Assembly: GCA_934636435.1 (NCBI GenBank)
Contig: CAKUAQ010000049.1
Coordinates: 1-12,252 of the forward strand
Source of the DNA: an uncultured Eubacteriales bacterium
Lineage (GTDB): Bacteria; Bacillota; Clostridia; Oscillospirales; Acutalibacteraceae
DNA length: 12,252 bases
Direction of reading: 5' to 3'
The position numbers and the translations under genes are program-made. A model generated the notes under the pieces. The model did not search any database and was not told the DNA's origin. It saw only the letters and a program-made list of their open reading frames with translations. This document shows, piece by piece, positions 1 to 5,999 of the stretch (positions are counted from its first letter, which is position 1; each line of letters starts with the position of its first letter).

Positions 1-1
1 G

Positions 2-526
2 GATAAATGTGTGTATCTGTTCGGGCGGGTGCTCCCGTCGCTGTCGCTGCTTCTGAGTATGACGCTGCGGTTTATCCCCCGGTTTCACCGGCAGATCGAA
101 ACGGTGAAGGAGACCCAGAAGTGCCTCGGCGCCGATACGGAGAACGGCGCGCTCTTCACCCGAATGAAGAATGCCCTGCGGGTGTTTTCCGTCGTGGTGA
201 CCTGGAGTCTGGAAAATTCCATCGAAACCGCCGACAGCATGAAAAGCCGCGGCTACGGGCTGGGGCGGCGGTCGGCCTATTCCATCTACCGCTTTGAGGA
301 GCGGGACAAGGCCGTGCTCGGCACGATTCTGGCGCTGGGGATTCCGATTTTGTGCGGCGCGATGGCCGGCGGTGCGGCTTTTCGATTTTATCCCAGCGTC
401 CGGATCGCCGCGTTTTCTCCGGTGAATTGTCTGCTGCAGGCGGCGTACTTTGCCCTGTGCAGTATTCCGGTGACGCTGAATTGGAAGGAGGATGCCGCAT
501 GGAATGCTACACGCTCCGGAATGTGA
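2..526 (+). CDS. ecfT: ECF transporter transmembrane component EcfT (CbiQ family), 5'-truncated by the window edge
   Basis: Membrane-embedded coupling subunit of an energy-coupling factor importer; it links the two ATPases to the substrate-binding S component. The frame is open to the left edge, so the start lies outside. The visible 174 codons begin in a hydrophobic helix (VLPSLSLLLSMTLRFIPRF), then a charged cytoplasmic stretch, then the family hallmark ETADSMKSRGYG, matching the conserved Arg-Gly coupling motif of CbiQ/EcfT that docks into the ATPase grooves. Two further membrane helices follow near the C-terminus. The last 28 nt overlap the start of the ATPase gene, so the two are probably co-translated. 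The substrate cannot be read from this subunit. Identity rests on the SRGYG motif and the adjacent ATPase gene. Confidence 0.88.
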   Translation, partial: DKCVYLFGRVLPSLSLLLSMTLRFIPRFHRQIETVKETQKCLGADTENGALFTRMKNALRVFSVVVTWSLENSIETADSMKSRGYGLGRRSAYSIYRFEERDKAVLGTILALGIPILCGAMAGGAAFRFYPSVRIAAFSPVNCLLQAAYFALCSIPVTLNWKEDAAWNATRSGM

Positions 527-3135
527 GCTTTTCCTATCCCGCTTGTCGGGAAAGGACGCTGGACGGTGTGAATTTGACCGTGCGGCAAGGGGACTTTTTG
601 GTGCTGTTCGGCGCTTCCGGTTGTGGGAAATCCACCCTGCTGCGGCTGCTCAAAACCGCGCTGTCTCCCCACGGTGCGCTGGCGGGTGAGATCACGTTTT
701 CCGGGCGTCCGCTGTCCGAAACGGACGTCCGCACACAGGCGCGGAGGATCGGATTTGTCAGCCAGTCCCCGGATAACCAGATCGTTTGCGACAAGGTGTG
801 GCATGAGCTGGCGTTCGGTGCGGAGAGTCTCGGTCTTTCGCAGACGCTCATTCGTGCCCGGGTGGCGGAAACGGCGGCGTTCTTCGGGATGGAGGAATGG
901 TTCTATCGGGATGTGCGGGCACTGTCCGGCGGACAGAAACAGCTGCTGACGCTGGCCGCTGTGATGGTGATGGATCCGGAGGTGCTGATTCTGGATGAGC
1001 CCACGTCCCAGCTGGACCCCATTGCCGCATCCGCGTTTGTCGGTATGCTGGCCAAGCTGAATCGGGAGCTGGGCATCACCGTCATCCTCGCAGAGCACCG
1101 TCTGGAGGAGGTCCTTCCGTACGCCACCGAGACGGCGGTCATGGAGCATGGCCGGATCCTTTGTCAGGGCGCACCCGGAGAGATCGCCGGGGTGCTGCGA
1201 CACAACGCGATGCTGGCGGCTCTGCCGGCCTCTATGCAGCTGTGGGCGGCGCTGGGGGAGGAGGGGACGCCGTGCCCCACCTCGGTCAAGGCAGGCAAGG
1301 CATGGCTGGAGACCTACGCGCAGACCCAGACTGCCGAGGAATGCCGGCGGGAATCGCCGGAGTTCGGGGAGCCGGTTCTGACGGCCGACGAGATCTGGTT
1401 TCGGTATGAACGGGACGGACAGGATGTGCTGAGGGGACTTTCCCTTTCTCTCCGCCGCGGGGAGTGGCTGGCGCTGGTGGGCGGAAACGGCGCGGGCAAA
1501 AGCACGGCGCTGAAGGTGTTGTCCGGCATACGCGCCGCCCAGAGGGGGGACTGCGTCCGCAAAGGGAAGATCGGCGTGCTGCCGCAGGATCCTCAGGGAC
1601 TGTTCGTGAAAAAAACGGTGGCGGAGGATCTGGAAACCGGATGGATCGACCGCAAGAGGAATGAGGAATGGGAGCGGCGTCTGCAAACCGTCTGCGCATT
1701 ATGCGGAATTTCTCACCTGTTGGAGCGCCATCCCTTTGACCTGTCCGGCGGTGAGATGCAGCGGGTGGCGCTGGCAAAGATCCTGCTGGCGGAGCCGGAT
1801 ATTCTGCTGCTGGACGAGCCGACTAAGGGGATGGACGCGGCGTTCAAGAGGCAATTTGCCGCGATCCTGTGCGATCTGCTGGGCCGGGGGTATGCGGTGC
1901 TGATGGTCAGCCACGATGTTGAATTCTGCGCCGCCCATGCCGATACCGTCGGGGTATTCTTTGATGGGGCGGTCACGGCTGTCGGTACGCCGGGGGACAT
2001 CTTCGCCCGCAATCATTTCTATACCACCGCTGTCAGCCGGATGGCGAAGAACGTGCTGCCGGCGGCGGTCACGGTCGGCGATGTGCTGACCGCTTTCGGA
2101 AAGGTGCCGGAGGCTGCGTCACCGCATCGCGCCGCACCGCCGCCCGCTGCGCCGGCGTCGCCGCCCCCTGACCGACGGGAGGACAAAGTCCCTCTGTCTC
2201 TGCCCCGGAAAATACTGGCGGCCTTTTTCGCTCTGTGCAGTCTCGGCGTCTTTTTATACGCCACGGCGGTGACGGATCTGACGAAGATCGTGACCTCCTC
2301 CGGCATTACCCGGGACGGATACACGCAGTTTGTCGTGTATGGGGTGTTCCTGCTGTCGCTGTTGGGATTCATCCTGTCCACGGCACAAAAGAGTGATGGA
2401 AGCATGGCGGTGCAAACGCCCAAAGAGAAACGCAAGCTCTCGAAACGGACGGCGTTTGCCTGCGTGTTGATCCTGCTGGTGATTCCGCTGACCCTGTATA
2501 TCGGGGTGTTTTATTTCGGGGACCGCAGCTACGGCGTAGTGTCGGTGTTGCTGCTGCTTTTCTGTATGCTGCCGTTCTTCATGATCTTCGAGGGCAGAAA
2601 GCCCAAGCCCCGGGAGATCGTCGTTATGGCGGTGCTGTGCGGGCTGGGGGTGGCCGGCCGGGCGGCTTTCTTTATGCTGCCGCAGTTCAAGCCGGTTCTG
2701 GCGCTGACGATCCTCGCGGGTATCGCTTTCGGCGGGGAGGCGGGATTTATGGTGGGCGCGGTCACGATGCTGGTGTCCAATATGCTGTTCTCCCAGGGAC
2801 CCTGGACGCCGTGGCAGATGTTCGCCATGGGCATCATCGGGTTTCTGGCCGGGATTCTGTTCCGCAAAGGTCTGCTGCGCCGGACGCGGCTCTCCATTTG
2901 CATTTTCGGCGCACTGAGCGCCGTGGTGATCTACGGCGGGATCATGAATCCGGCGTCGGTGCTGATCTTCACTCCGGCGTCCTTTGGCTGGAAGGCGGTT
3001 TTGGCCTCATACCTGACGGGATTCCCTATGGATCTGATTCATGCCGCCTCGACGGTGGTGTTTGCGGCTTTTCTCGCCGAACCGATGCTGGAAAAGCTCG
3101 ATCGGATCAAAACGAAATACGGACTGGCGGAATAG
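499..3135 (+). CDS. Fused ECF transporter protein: ATPase-ATPase-S-component-like membrane domain, 878 aa
   Basis: Energises and probably also provides substrate capture for an ECF importer. Start chosen at ATG 499 because AAGGAGG (485-491) lies 7 nt upstream; an in-frame upstream extension would bury ecfT. ABC domain 1: Walker A GASGCGKST (38-46), Q89, signature LSGGQ (142-146), Walker B LILDEPT (163-169), H200. ABC domain 2: Walker A GGNGAGKST (328-336), Q363, LSGGE (415-419), ILLLDEPT (435-442), H472. Both ATP sites therefore look intact. A Pro/Ala-rich linker (about 538-560) leads to two hydrophobic helices (about 571-592 and 609-628), then a membrane domain (about 650-868) with GFMVGAVTMLVSNMLFSQG and GPWTPWQMFAMGIIGFLAG stretches typical of S components. 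Tandem CbiO-like ATPase fusions are known; adding an S-like domain in the same chain is less usual. The substrate is unassigned; cobalamin or another vitamin is only a guess. Confidence 0.85.
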   Translation: MECYTLRNVSFSYPACRERTLDGVNLTVRQGDFLVLFGASGCGKSTLLRLLKTALSPHGALAGEITFSGRPLSETDVRTQARRIGFVSQSPDNQIVCDKVWHELAFGAESLGLSQTLIRARVAETAAFFGMEEWFYRDVRALSGGQKQLLTLAAVMVMDPEVLILDEPTSQLDPIAASAFVGMLAKLNRELGITVILAEHRLEEVLPYATETAVMEHGRILCQGAPGEIAGVLRHNAMLAALPASMQLWAALGEEGTPCPTSVKAGKAWLETYAQTQTAEECRRESPEFGEPVLTADEIWFRYERDGQDVLRGLSLSLRRGEWLALVGGNGAGKSTALKVLSGIRAAQRGDCVRKGKIGVLPQDPQGLFVKKTVAEDLETGWIDRKRNEEWERRLQTVCALCGISHLLERHPFDLSGGEMQRVALAKILLAEPDILLLDEPTKGMDAAFKRQFAAILCDLLGRGYAVLMVSHDVEFCAAHADTVGVFFDGAVTAVGTPGDIFARNHFYTTAVSRMAKNVLPAAVTVGDVLTAFGKVPEAASPHRAAPPPAAPASPPPDRREDKVPLSLPRKILAAFFALCSLGVFLYATAVTDLTKIVTSSGITRDGYTQFVVYGVFLLSLLGFILSTAQKSDGSMAVQTPKEKRKLSKRTAFACVLILLVIPLTLYIGVFYFGDRSYGVVSVLLLLFCMLPFFMIFEGRKPKPREIVVMAVLCGLGVAGRAAFFMLPQFKPVLALTILAGIAFGGEAGFMVGAVTMLVSNMLFSQGPWTPWQMFAMGIIGFLAGILFRKGLLRRTRLSICIFGALSAVVIYGGIMNPASVLIFTPASFGWKAVLASYLTGFPMDLIHAASTVVFAAFLAEPMLEKLDRIKTKYGLAE

Positions 3136-3149
3136 AGAGAATACAAGTA

Positions 3150-3208
3150 TTCCACCGGCAGAGCGACCGGTGGAAAGACGGGGACGGAAATTTCCGTCCC
3201 CGTCTTTT
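3150..3208 (+). terminator. Tandem hairpins with T-run ending the ECF operon
   Basis: Begins 15 nt after the ECF stop codon. First hairpin: TTCCACCGG (3150-3158) pairs with CCGGTGGAA (3167-3175) around an 8-nt loop. It abuts a perfect 16+16 nt palindrome (3175-3190 with 3191-3206; GACGGGGACGGAAA arm) that runs straight into TTTT. The second structure alone is a convincing intrinsic terminator. Its symmetry means it could also stop minus-strand transcripts. Confidence 0.85.
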
Positions 3209-3307
3209 GCTGCTTTCTTCCGCTTTCGTCCGGCTTCGACAGACAGCCGGAGAGGGAAACGCTTTTATCGGAAAAATATGGGGATGACCGCCTAACCGTC
3301 GTCCGGT

Positions 3308-3318
3308 GTGTCCATACT
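3308..3318 (+). promoter_or_regulatory. Candidate promoter element upstream of the recombinase operon (GTGTCCATACT)
   Basis: The 11-mer GTGTCCATACT also occurs upstream of the sigG fragment on the other strand (5777 to 5767). CATACT resembles the -10 elements of sporulation sigma factors (sigma-E CATACA-type, sigma-G CAT-type), but no convincing -35 is visible in either copy. I found no good sigma-A promoter for the recombinase in 3209-3378. Weak, comparison-based evidence only. The rest of 3209-3378 holds a 7-bp hairpin (TCCGGCT 3229-3235 with AGCCGGA 3245-3251) and nothing else I recognise. Confidence 0.25.
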
Positions 3319-3378
3319 CTGGGTGTACCGCCCGTGTCCTCGGACGCGGGCAACTATACGCGGAGAGGATGGATTCTT

Positions 3379-3540
3379 TTGGATTTTGAGATTCGCTATT
3401 ATACGGCGCACCGGGGTGTCCGGACGCAGGTGGAGCGGAACCAACTGTCGGCATTTGTGATCCGCAGCAAGACGGTTGATCGCATTGTCAACGATGTGAT
3501 CGACCGCTCCGGCGACGGAGCAGAGAGGAAGATTGCCTGA
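3379..3540 (+). CDS. Small unrecognised protein (53 aa) translationally coupled to the recombinase
   Basis: I do not recognise this family. Start chosen at TTG 3379 because GAGAGG (3363-3368) lies 10 nt upstream. A GTG at 3334 would give 68 aa but has no ribosome binding site. The product is charged and Arg-rich, contains EIRYYTAHRGVRTQVERN and a predicted amphipathic stretch KTVDRIVNDVIDRS, and has no cysteines or membrane segment. Its TGA overlaps the recombinase ATG (TGATG at 3538-3542), so the recombinase is probably translated by ribosomes finishing this ORF. A small basic protein coupled to a large serine recombinase could be a recombination directionality factor, as SprB is for SprA in phage SP-beta. 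That is inference from position and size. It could also be only a leader peptide. Confidence 0.55.
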   Translation: MDFEIRYYTAHRGVRTQVERNQLSAFVIRSKTVDRIVNDVIDRSGDGAERKIA

Positions 3541-5291
3541 TGCCGTACCCGGTCCGGTGGGATTCCGCCGGTCGTGCGTATGCAGTTTTTGTCAAAAGGG
3601 GCGGAGGGAACATGGGCTTTATCCGACGCTGGTTGCAGCTGGGGGACAAGGAAGAGATTCTGCGGGATGGCCGGGGCAGACCGTTTGACAGCGACACTCC
3701 GTATACGCTGGCGGAGGGTCGGCTGCACGGGGAGGAGCAGGACACCGGCGTCTGCCTGATCGACGTGGCCTACATCCGCGTATCCACCGAACGGCAGGTG
3801 AGCGACGGCTACGGTCTGGTCACGCAGACGAAGGATATCGTGGATTGGTGCGAGCGGAATGCGGTGCGCAACTGCATTCTGATCCGGGAGGAGGGATTCA
3901 CCGGCACGGTGATGGATCGTCCTGCGCTGAATGCGTTTGTGGAGCGGGTCGGGCGCATCAACCGGGCCCAATACGATAAGGGCCGGGAATACCGCATCCG
4001 GCAGCTGATCGTCCCGCGTCTGGACCGCCTGGGACGTACTCTGTACGGCACTCTGCAATTCATTCAGGACTATCTGATGACCAGAGACACGGCCAAGGCC
4101 TCCACGGTCAATACCAATCGGTACGCCATCGGCTTTGTCTCCTGCAAGGAGGCCATGCTGAATATCTCGGTGAACCAATACGGCGTGGTTGATCCCACCT
4201 CTATGATGATGCTGCAAATCTTCGCCTGCTTTGCCGAATTTGACCGCAACCAGATTGTCACCAAGCTGAAGGCCGGGCGGCAGGAGCACGTGGCTGCCGG
4301 GTATCCGCTGGGCGGCGGAAAGAAACCGTACGGATACCGTTATGAACAGGAGAACGGCATCGGGAACTACGTGACCGTGCCGGAGGAAAAAGCCCGGTTC
4401 CTGGAGGCGCGGCGATTGTTTGTGGAGGAGCATCTGTCGCCGGCGGAGATCGCGATGACGCTGGGATTTTCCACCGAGCAGCTGGTGATCAATATGCTGA
4501 AGCGCCGCACCTATCTCAACCGTCTGACCTTCAACGGCACCGAATACGACGGCCGGTTTGAGGCGTTTATCACCGAGGAGCAGTGGCAGGAGCAGCAGGA
4601 CGAATTTCAGCGGCGCGCCAAGGGGCGCAGCAGCTCCGTGTATGTGTTGACCTCGCTGGTCTATTGCGGCAATTGCGGCGCAAAAATGCGCTATCAGAAG
4701 GATGCCAACGGCAAGCTGCGGCTGGTATGCTATTCGCAGGAGCGCTCCCCCTCCAAGCGGCATCTGGTGCGGGATATCCATTGTCCGAACCGGACGCGGT
4801 ATAATGCGGAGGAGATCGAGCGGGCCGTGTTTGACGCGCTGTTCGCGCTGTCCTATCGGAACGAAGCCACCGTCAAAAAATCGGTGAGCCGTCTCGACCA
4901 GCTGCAGCAGATCGAGCAGGAGATCAAAAAGGAGCAGAGTGCGCTGGATCGACTGGTGCGGTTGCGGACGGAGGAGGATATCACACCGGAGATGGACGCC
5001 GCATACCGGCGGCGTATGCGGGAATGCGGCGAGCGCATCGCCGCACTGGAGCAGCAGAAGAAAAGCGCCCGCAGTCTGCAAAATCGGATGCGGAGATCCG
5101 ACGGCGCCCGCAGGATGCTGGCTGATCTGCGGCAGACCTGGGAAGAAATGACCAACGTCGAAAAGCGCACCGTGTGCCGGGAGCTGATTGAACGGGTCAC
5201 GGTGACCGATACGGAGGACGGAACCGCCCCGCGGCTGGATATTGCCTTTGCTCCCTCGGTGCTTCCGGAAACGGAGACCGCCCCGGAGTGA
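3540..5291 (+). CDS. Large serine recombinase, 583 aa, SpoIVCA-like position next to split sigG
   Basis: Site-specific DNA recombinase that cuts and rejoins two short sites through a 5'-phosphoserine link. Start at ATG 3540 is supported by AGAGGAAG (3524-3531) 8 nt upstream and by coupling to the preceding ORF; ATG 3612 with GGAGGG (3603-3608) is an alternative. The catalytic domain has YIRVST with nucleophile candidate S82, VPRLDRLGR (158-166) with the conserved arginines, and FAEFDRNQI (231-239) leading into the long helix. The recombinase domain follows (about 257-345), then a zinc ribbon (C376, C379, C397, C415), a coiled coil (about 451-510), and a C-terminal segment ending ELIERVTVTD. 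Roughly 75 residues precede the catalytic domain, which is unusual. Loops at about 137-156 and 180-200 also look longer than in typical resolvases. It converges on the sigG fragment. Function is confident; its role in sigG excision is inferred. Confidence 0.95.
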   Translation: MPYPVRWDSAGRAYAVFVKRGGGNMGFIRRWLQLGDKEEILRDGRGRPFDSDTPYTLAEGRLHGEEQDTGVCLIDVAYIRVSTERQVSDGYGLVTQTKDIVDWCERNAVRNCILIREEGFTGTVMDRPALNAFVERVGRINRAQYDKGREYRIRQLIVPRLDRLGRTLYGTLQFIQDYLMTRDTAKASTVNTNRYAIGFVSCKEAMLNISVNQYGVVDPTSMMMLQIFACFAEFDRNQIVTKLKAGRQEHVAAGYPLGGGKKPYGYRYEQENGIGNYVTVPEEKARFLEARRLFVEEHLSPAEIAMTLGFSTEQLVINMLKRRTYLNRLTFNGTEYDGRFEAFITEEQWQEQQDEFQRRAKGRSSSVYVLTSLVYCGNCGAKMRYQKDANGKLRLVCYSQERSPSKRHLVRDIHCPNRTRYNAEEIERAVFDALFALSYRNEATVKKSVSRLDQLQQIEQEIKKEQSALDRLVRLRTEEDITPEMDAAYRRRMRECGERIAALEQQKKSARSLQNRMRRSDGARRMLADLRQTWEEMTNVEKRTVCRELIERVTVTDTEDGTAPRLDIAFAPSVLPETETAPE

Positions 5292-5337
5292 TTGCACCGT
5301 ACCGGGTCTCCGGCGCGGCCGAAGACTTCTCACAAAT

Positions 5338-5380
5338 AACGATCCCGCCCGACATCTGCGGATGCCGGGCGGGATCGTTT
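5338..5380. terminator. Symmetrical (bidirectional) terminator between recombinase and sigG fragment
   Basis: AACGATCCCGCCCG (5338-5351) pairs perfectly with CGGGCGGGATCGTT (5366-5379). Inside, CATC/GATG extends the stem after one A-C mismatch. On the plus strand it is followed by TTTAT, and on the minus strand by TTATTTG, so it can serve both convergent genes. It lies 46 nt past the recombinase stop and 43 nt past the sigG-fragment stop. The rest of 5292-5422 holds nothing else I recognise. Confidence 0.75.
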
Positions 5381-5412
5381 ATGGCGGGACAGGTGCAGGT
5401 TGCGGAAAGATG

Positions 5413-5450
5413 TTCGACAACTCTATTTAATCGGAACGGCATAGGTGGAA
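5413..5450. other. Putative recombination junction (element end) inside sigG
   Basis: Read on the minus strand, SigG homology continues through TATGCCGTTCCGAT and then stops; the next bases, TAAATAG, give Ile-Lys-stop instead of the expected Met-Ile-Ile-Gly-Glu-Ile. The break is therefore at about 5430-5431. A weak imperfect dyad (TTCGAC at 5413-5418 against TTCCAC read from 5450 to 5445; 8 of 18 arm positions match) is centred at 5431-5432, as expected for a serine recombinase site with a 2-bp core. The dyad by itself is not significant. The loss of SigG homology at the same point is the real evidence. Confidence 0.5.
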
Positions 5451-5716
5451 AATCGCACGTCCAGGTCCAGGTTGAAATTGTCGATGGCTTTGATCAGCCC
5501 GATACAGCCTACCTGGAACAGATCGTCCGGATTCTCCCCGCGCCCGGCGAACCGCTGGATGACGCTGAGCACCAGCCGCAGGTTGCCGTTGACCAGCTGA
5601 TCGCGGGCGGTGGGGTCGCCGGCCCGCATCGCCCGCAGCAGCCGGATTTTGTCTGCCTCGCTGAGCACCTTCAGCGTGGAGGTGTTCACCCCGCAAATTT
5701 CCACCTTGTTGTACAT
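5423..5716 (-). CDS. sigG: Sporulation sigma factor SigG, N-terminal part only (interrupted gene, 97 codons)
   Basis: SigG directs late forespore transcription during sporulation. Residues 1-95 follow the family closely: NKVEICGVNTS at the N-terminus (a SigG hallmark), LVNGNLRLVLSVIQRF (41-56, region 2.1), DDLFQVGCIGLIKAIDNF (64-81, region 2.2), and RFSTYAVP (88-95, start of region 2.3). Translation then reads Ile-Lys-stop. Intact SigG is about 260 residues, so regions 2.4, 3 and 4 (promoter -10 and -35 recognition) are missing and the product should be inactive. Start ATG 5716 has AGAAAGGA (5734 to 5727) 10 nt upstream. Neither other minus-strand frame downstream resumes SigG, so this is not a frameshift. 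No stop or indel breaks the 5' part, which argues against an old pseudogene. A recombinase lies beyond the break. It could be a programmed split gene or a fixed disruption. Confidence 0.92.
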   Translation of the reverse strand: MYNKVEICGVNTSTLKVLSEADKIRLLRAMRAGDPTARDQLVNGNLRLVLSVIQRFAGRGENPDDLFQVGCIGLIKAIDNFNLDLDVRFSTYAVPIK

Positions 5717-5766
5717 ATTCACTGCATCCTTTCTCACAATCGTTGTTGGCTGACGCTTACGATTAC

Positions 5767-5777
5767 AGTATGGACAC
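5767..5777 (-). promoter_or_regulatory. Candidate promoter element upstream of sigG (GTGTCCATACT)
   Basis: On the minus strand the 11-mer shared with the recombinase operon upstream region (3308-3318) sits about 50 nt before the sigG start codon. That suits a -10 region followed by a 40-nt leader. TGTAAT directly after it is an alternative -10. No matching -35 was found for sigma-A, sigma-F or sigma-G, so the call is tentative. Confidence 0.25.
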
Positions 5778-5828
5778 GGGAGCTGCCGCTGCAATCCGTT
5801 TTTTTTCGCATTCCGGGACGAGGGTCGT

Positions 5829-5855
5829 CCGTTCCGGCGAAAACTGTCGGAACGG
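5829..5855. repeat. Inverted repeat CCGTTCCG / CGGAACGG upstream of sigG
   Basis: Perfect 8-bp arms (5829-5836 and 5848-5855) separated by 11 nt. The right arm extends to TCGGAACGGC (5847-5856), identical to 5431-5440 at the break point in sigG. A second small dyad, GGACGA-GGG-TCGTCC (5816-5830), abuts it. It could be a protein-binding site or simply the base of a hairpin; no T-run follows on either strand. It is the main structure in the 283-bp divergent region 5717-5999 apart from the tepA promoter. Confidence 0.5.
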
Positions 5856-5895
5856 CGACGGCGGCCGTTAAGACAAAAATGCATGGGAAAACCAC

Positions 5896-5924
5896 TTGTC
5901 AATTGGCAAAATCTGCGGTATACT
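5896..5924 (+). promoter_or_regulatory. Sigma-A promoter for tepA-ftsK
   Basis: TTGTCA (5896-5901), a 17-nt spacer and TATACT (5919-5924) match the sigma-A consensus at 10 of 12 positions with ideal spacing. The expected start is near 5931, giving a leader of about 70 nt before the tepA start codon at 6000. A vegetative promoter fits a housekeeping role for tepA and ftsK. Confidence 0.85.
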
Positions 5925-5956
5925 ACTATGGGATACGGATGAAATTCCGCTGCGTG

Positions 5957-5984
5957 GGTATACTACCGTCACAGTACGGTATAC
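5957..5984 (+). repeat. GGTATAC repeats and small hairpin in the tepA leader
   Basis: GGTATAC occurs at 5917, 5957 and 5978; the first two are part of a 10-bp direct repeat GGTATACTAC 40 bp apart. Within the leader, TACCGT (5964-5969) can pair with ACGGTA (5976-5981). The first copy overlaps the -10 box, so the repeats could be an operator, or chance similarity to a promoter. No known regulator motif is recognised. Confidence 0.3.
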
Positions 5985-5999
5985 GCGGAGGGATGCGCT

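Noticed and set aside
352..498. Upstream extension of the fused ECF gene to position 352
   Set aside because: It would overlap ecfT by 175 nt, its translation is unlike any ATPase N-terminus, and ATG 499 has an ideal ribosome binding site.
388..1686. 432-codon minus-strand open frame over the ECF ATPases
   Set aside because: Shadow of the fused ABC gene, low-complexity His/Arg/Gln-rich translation, no ribosome binding site.
3207..3540. sigG 3' half or matching attachment site between the ECF operon and the recombinase
   Set aside because: Both strands were scanned for SigG region 2.4-4 sequence and for the TATGCCGTTCCGAT core; only a short CGGAAC at 3436 was found, which is not meaningful.
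3399..5333. 644-codon minus-strand open frame
   Set aside because: It is the complement of the serine recombinase; the plus strand carries the catalytic and zinc motifs and the ribosome binding site.
5300..5425. Simple frameshift explaining the short sigG
   Set aside because: The minus-strand sequence after the stop was read in the other frames; none resumes the expected IIGEIRRYLRD-type region, so the downstream sequence is unrelated to sigG.
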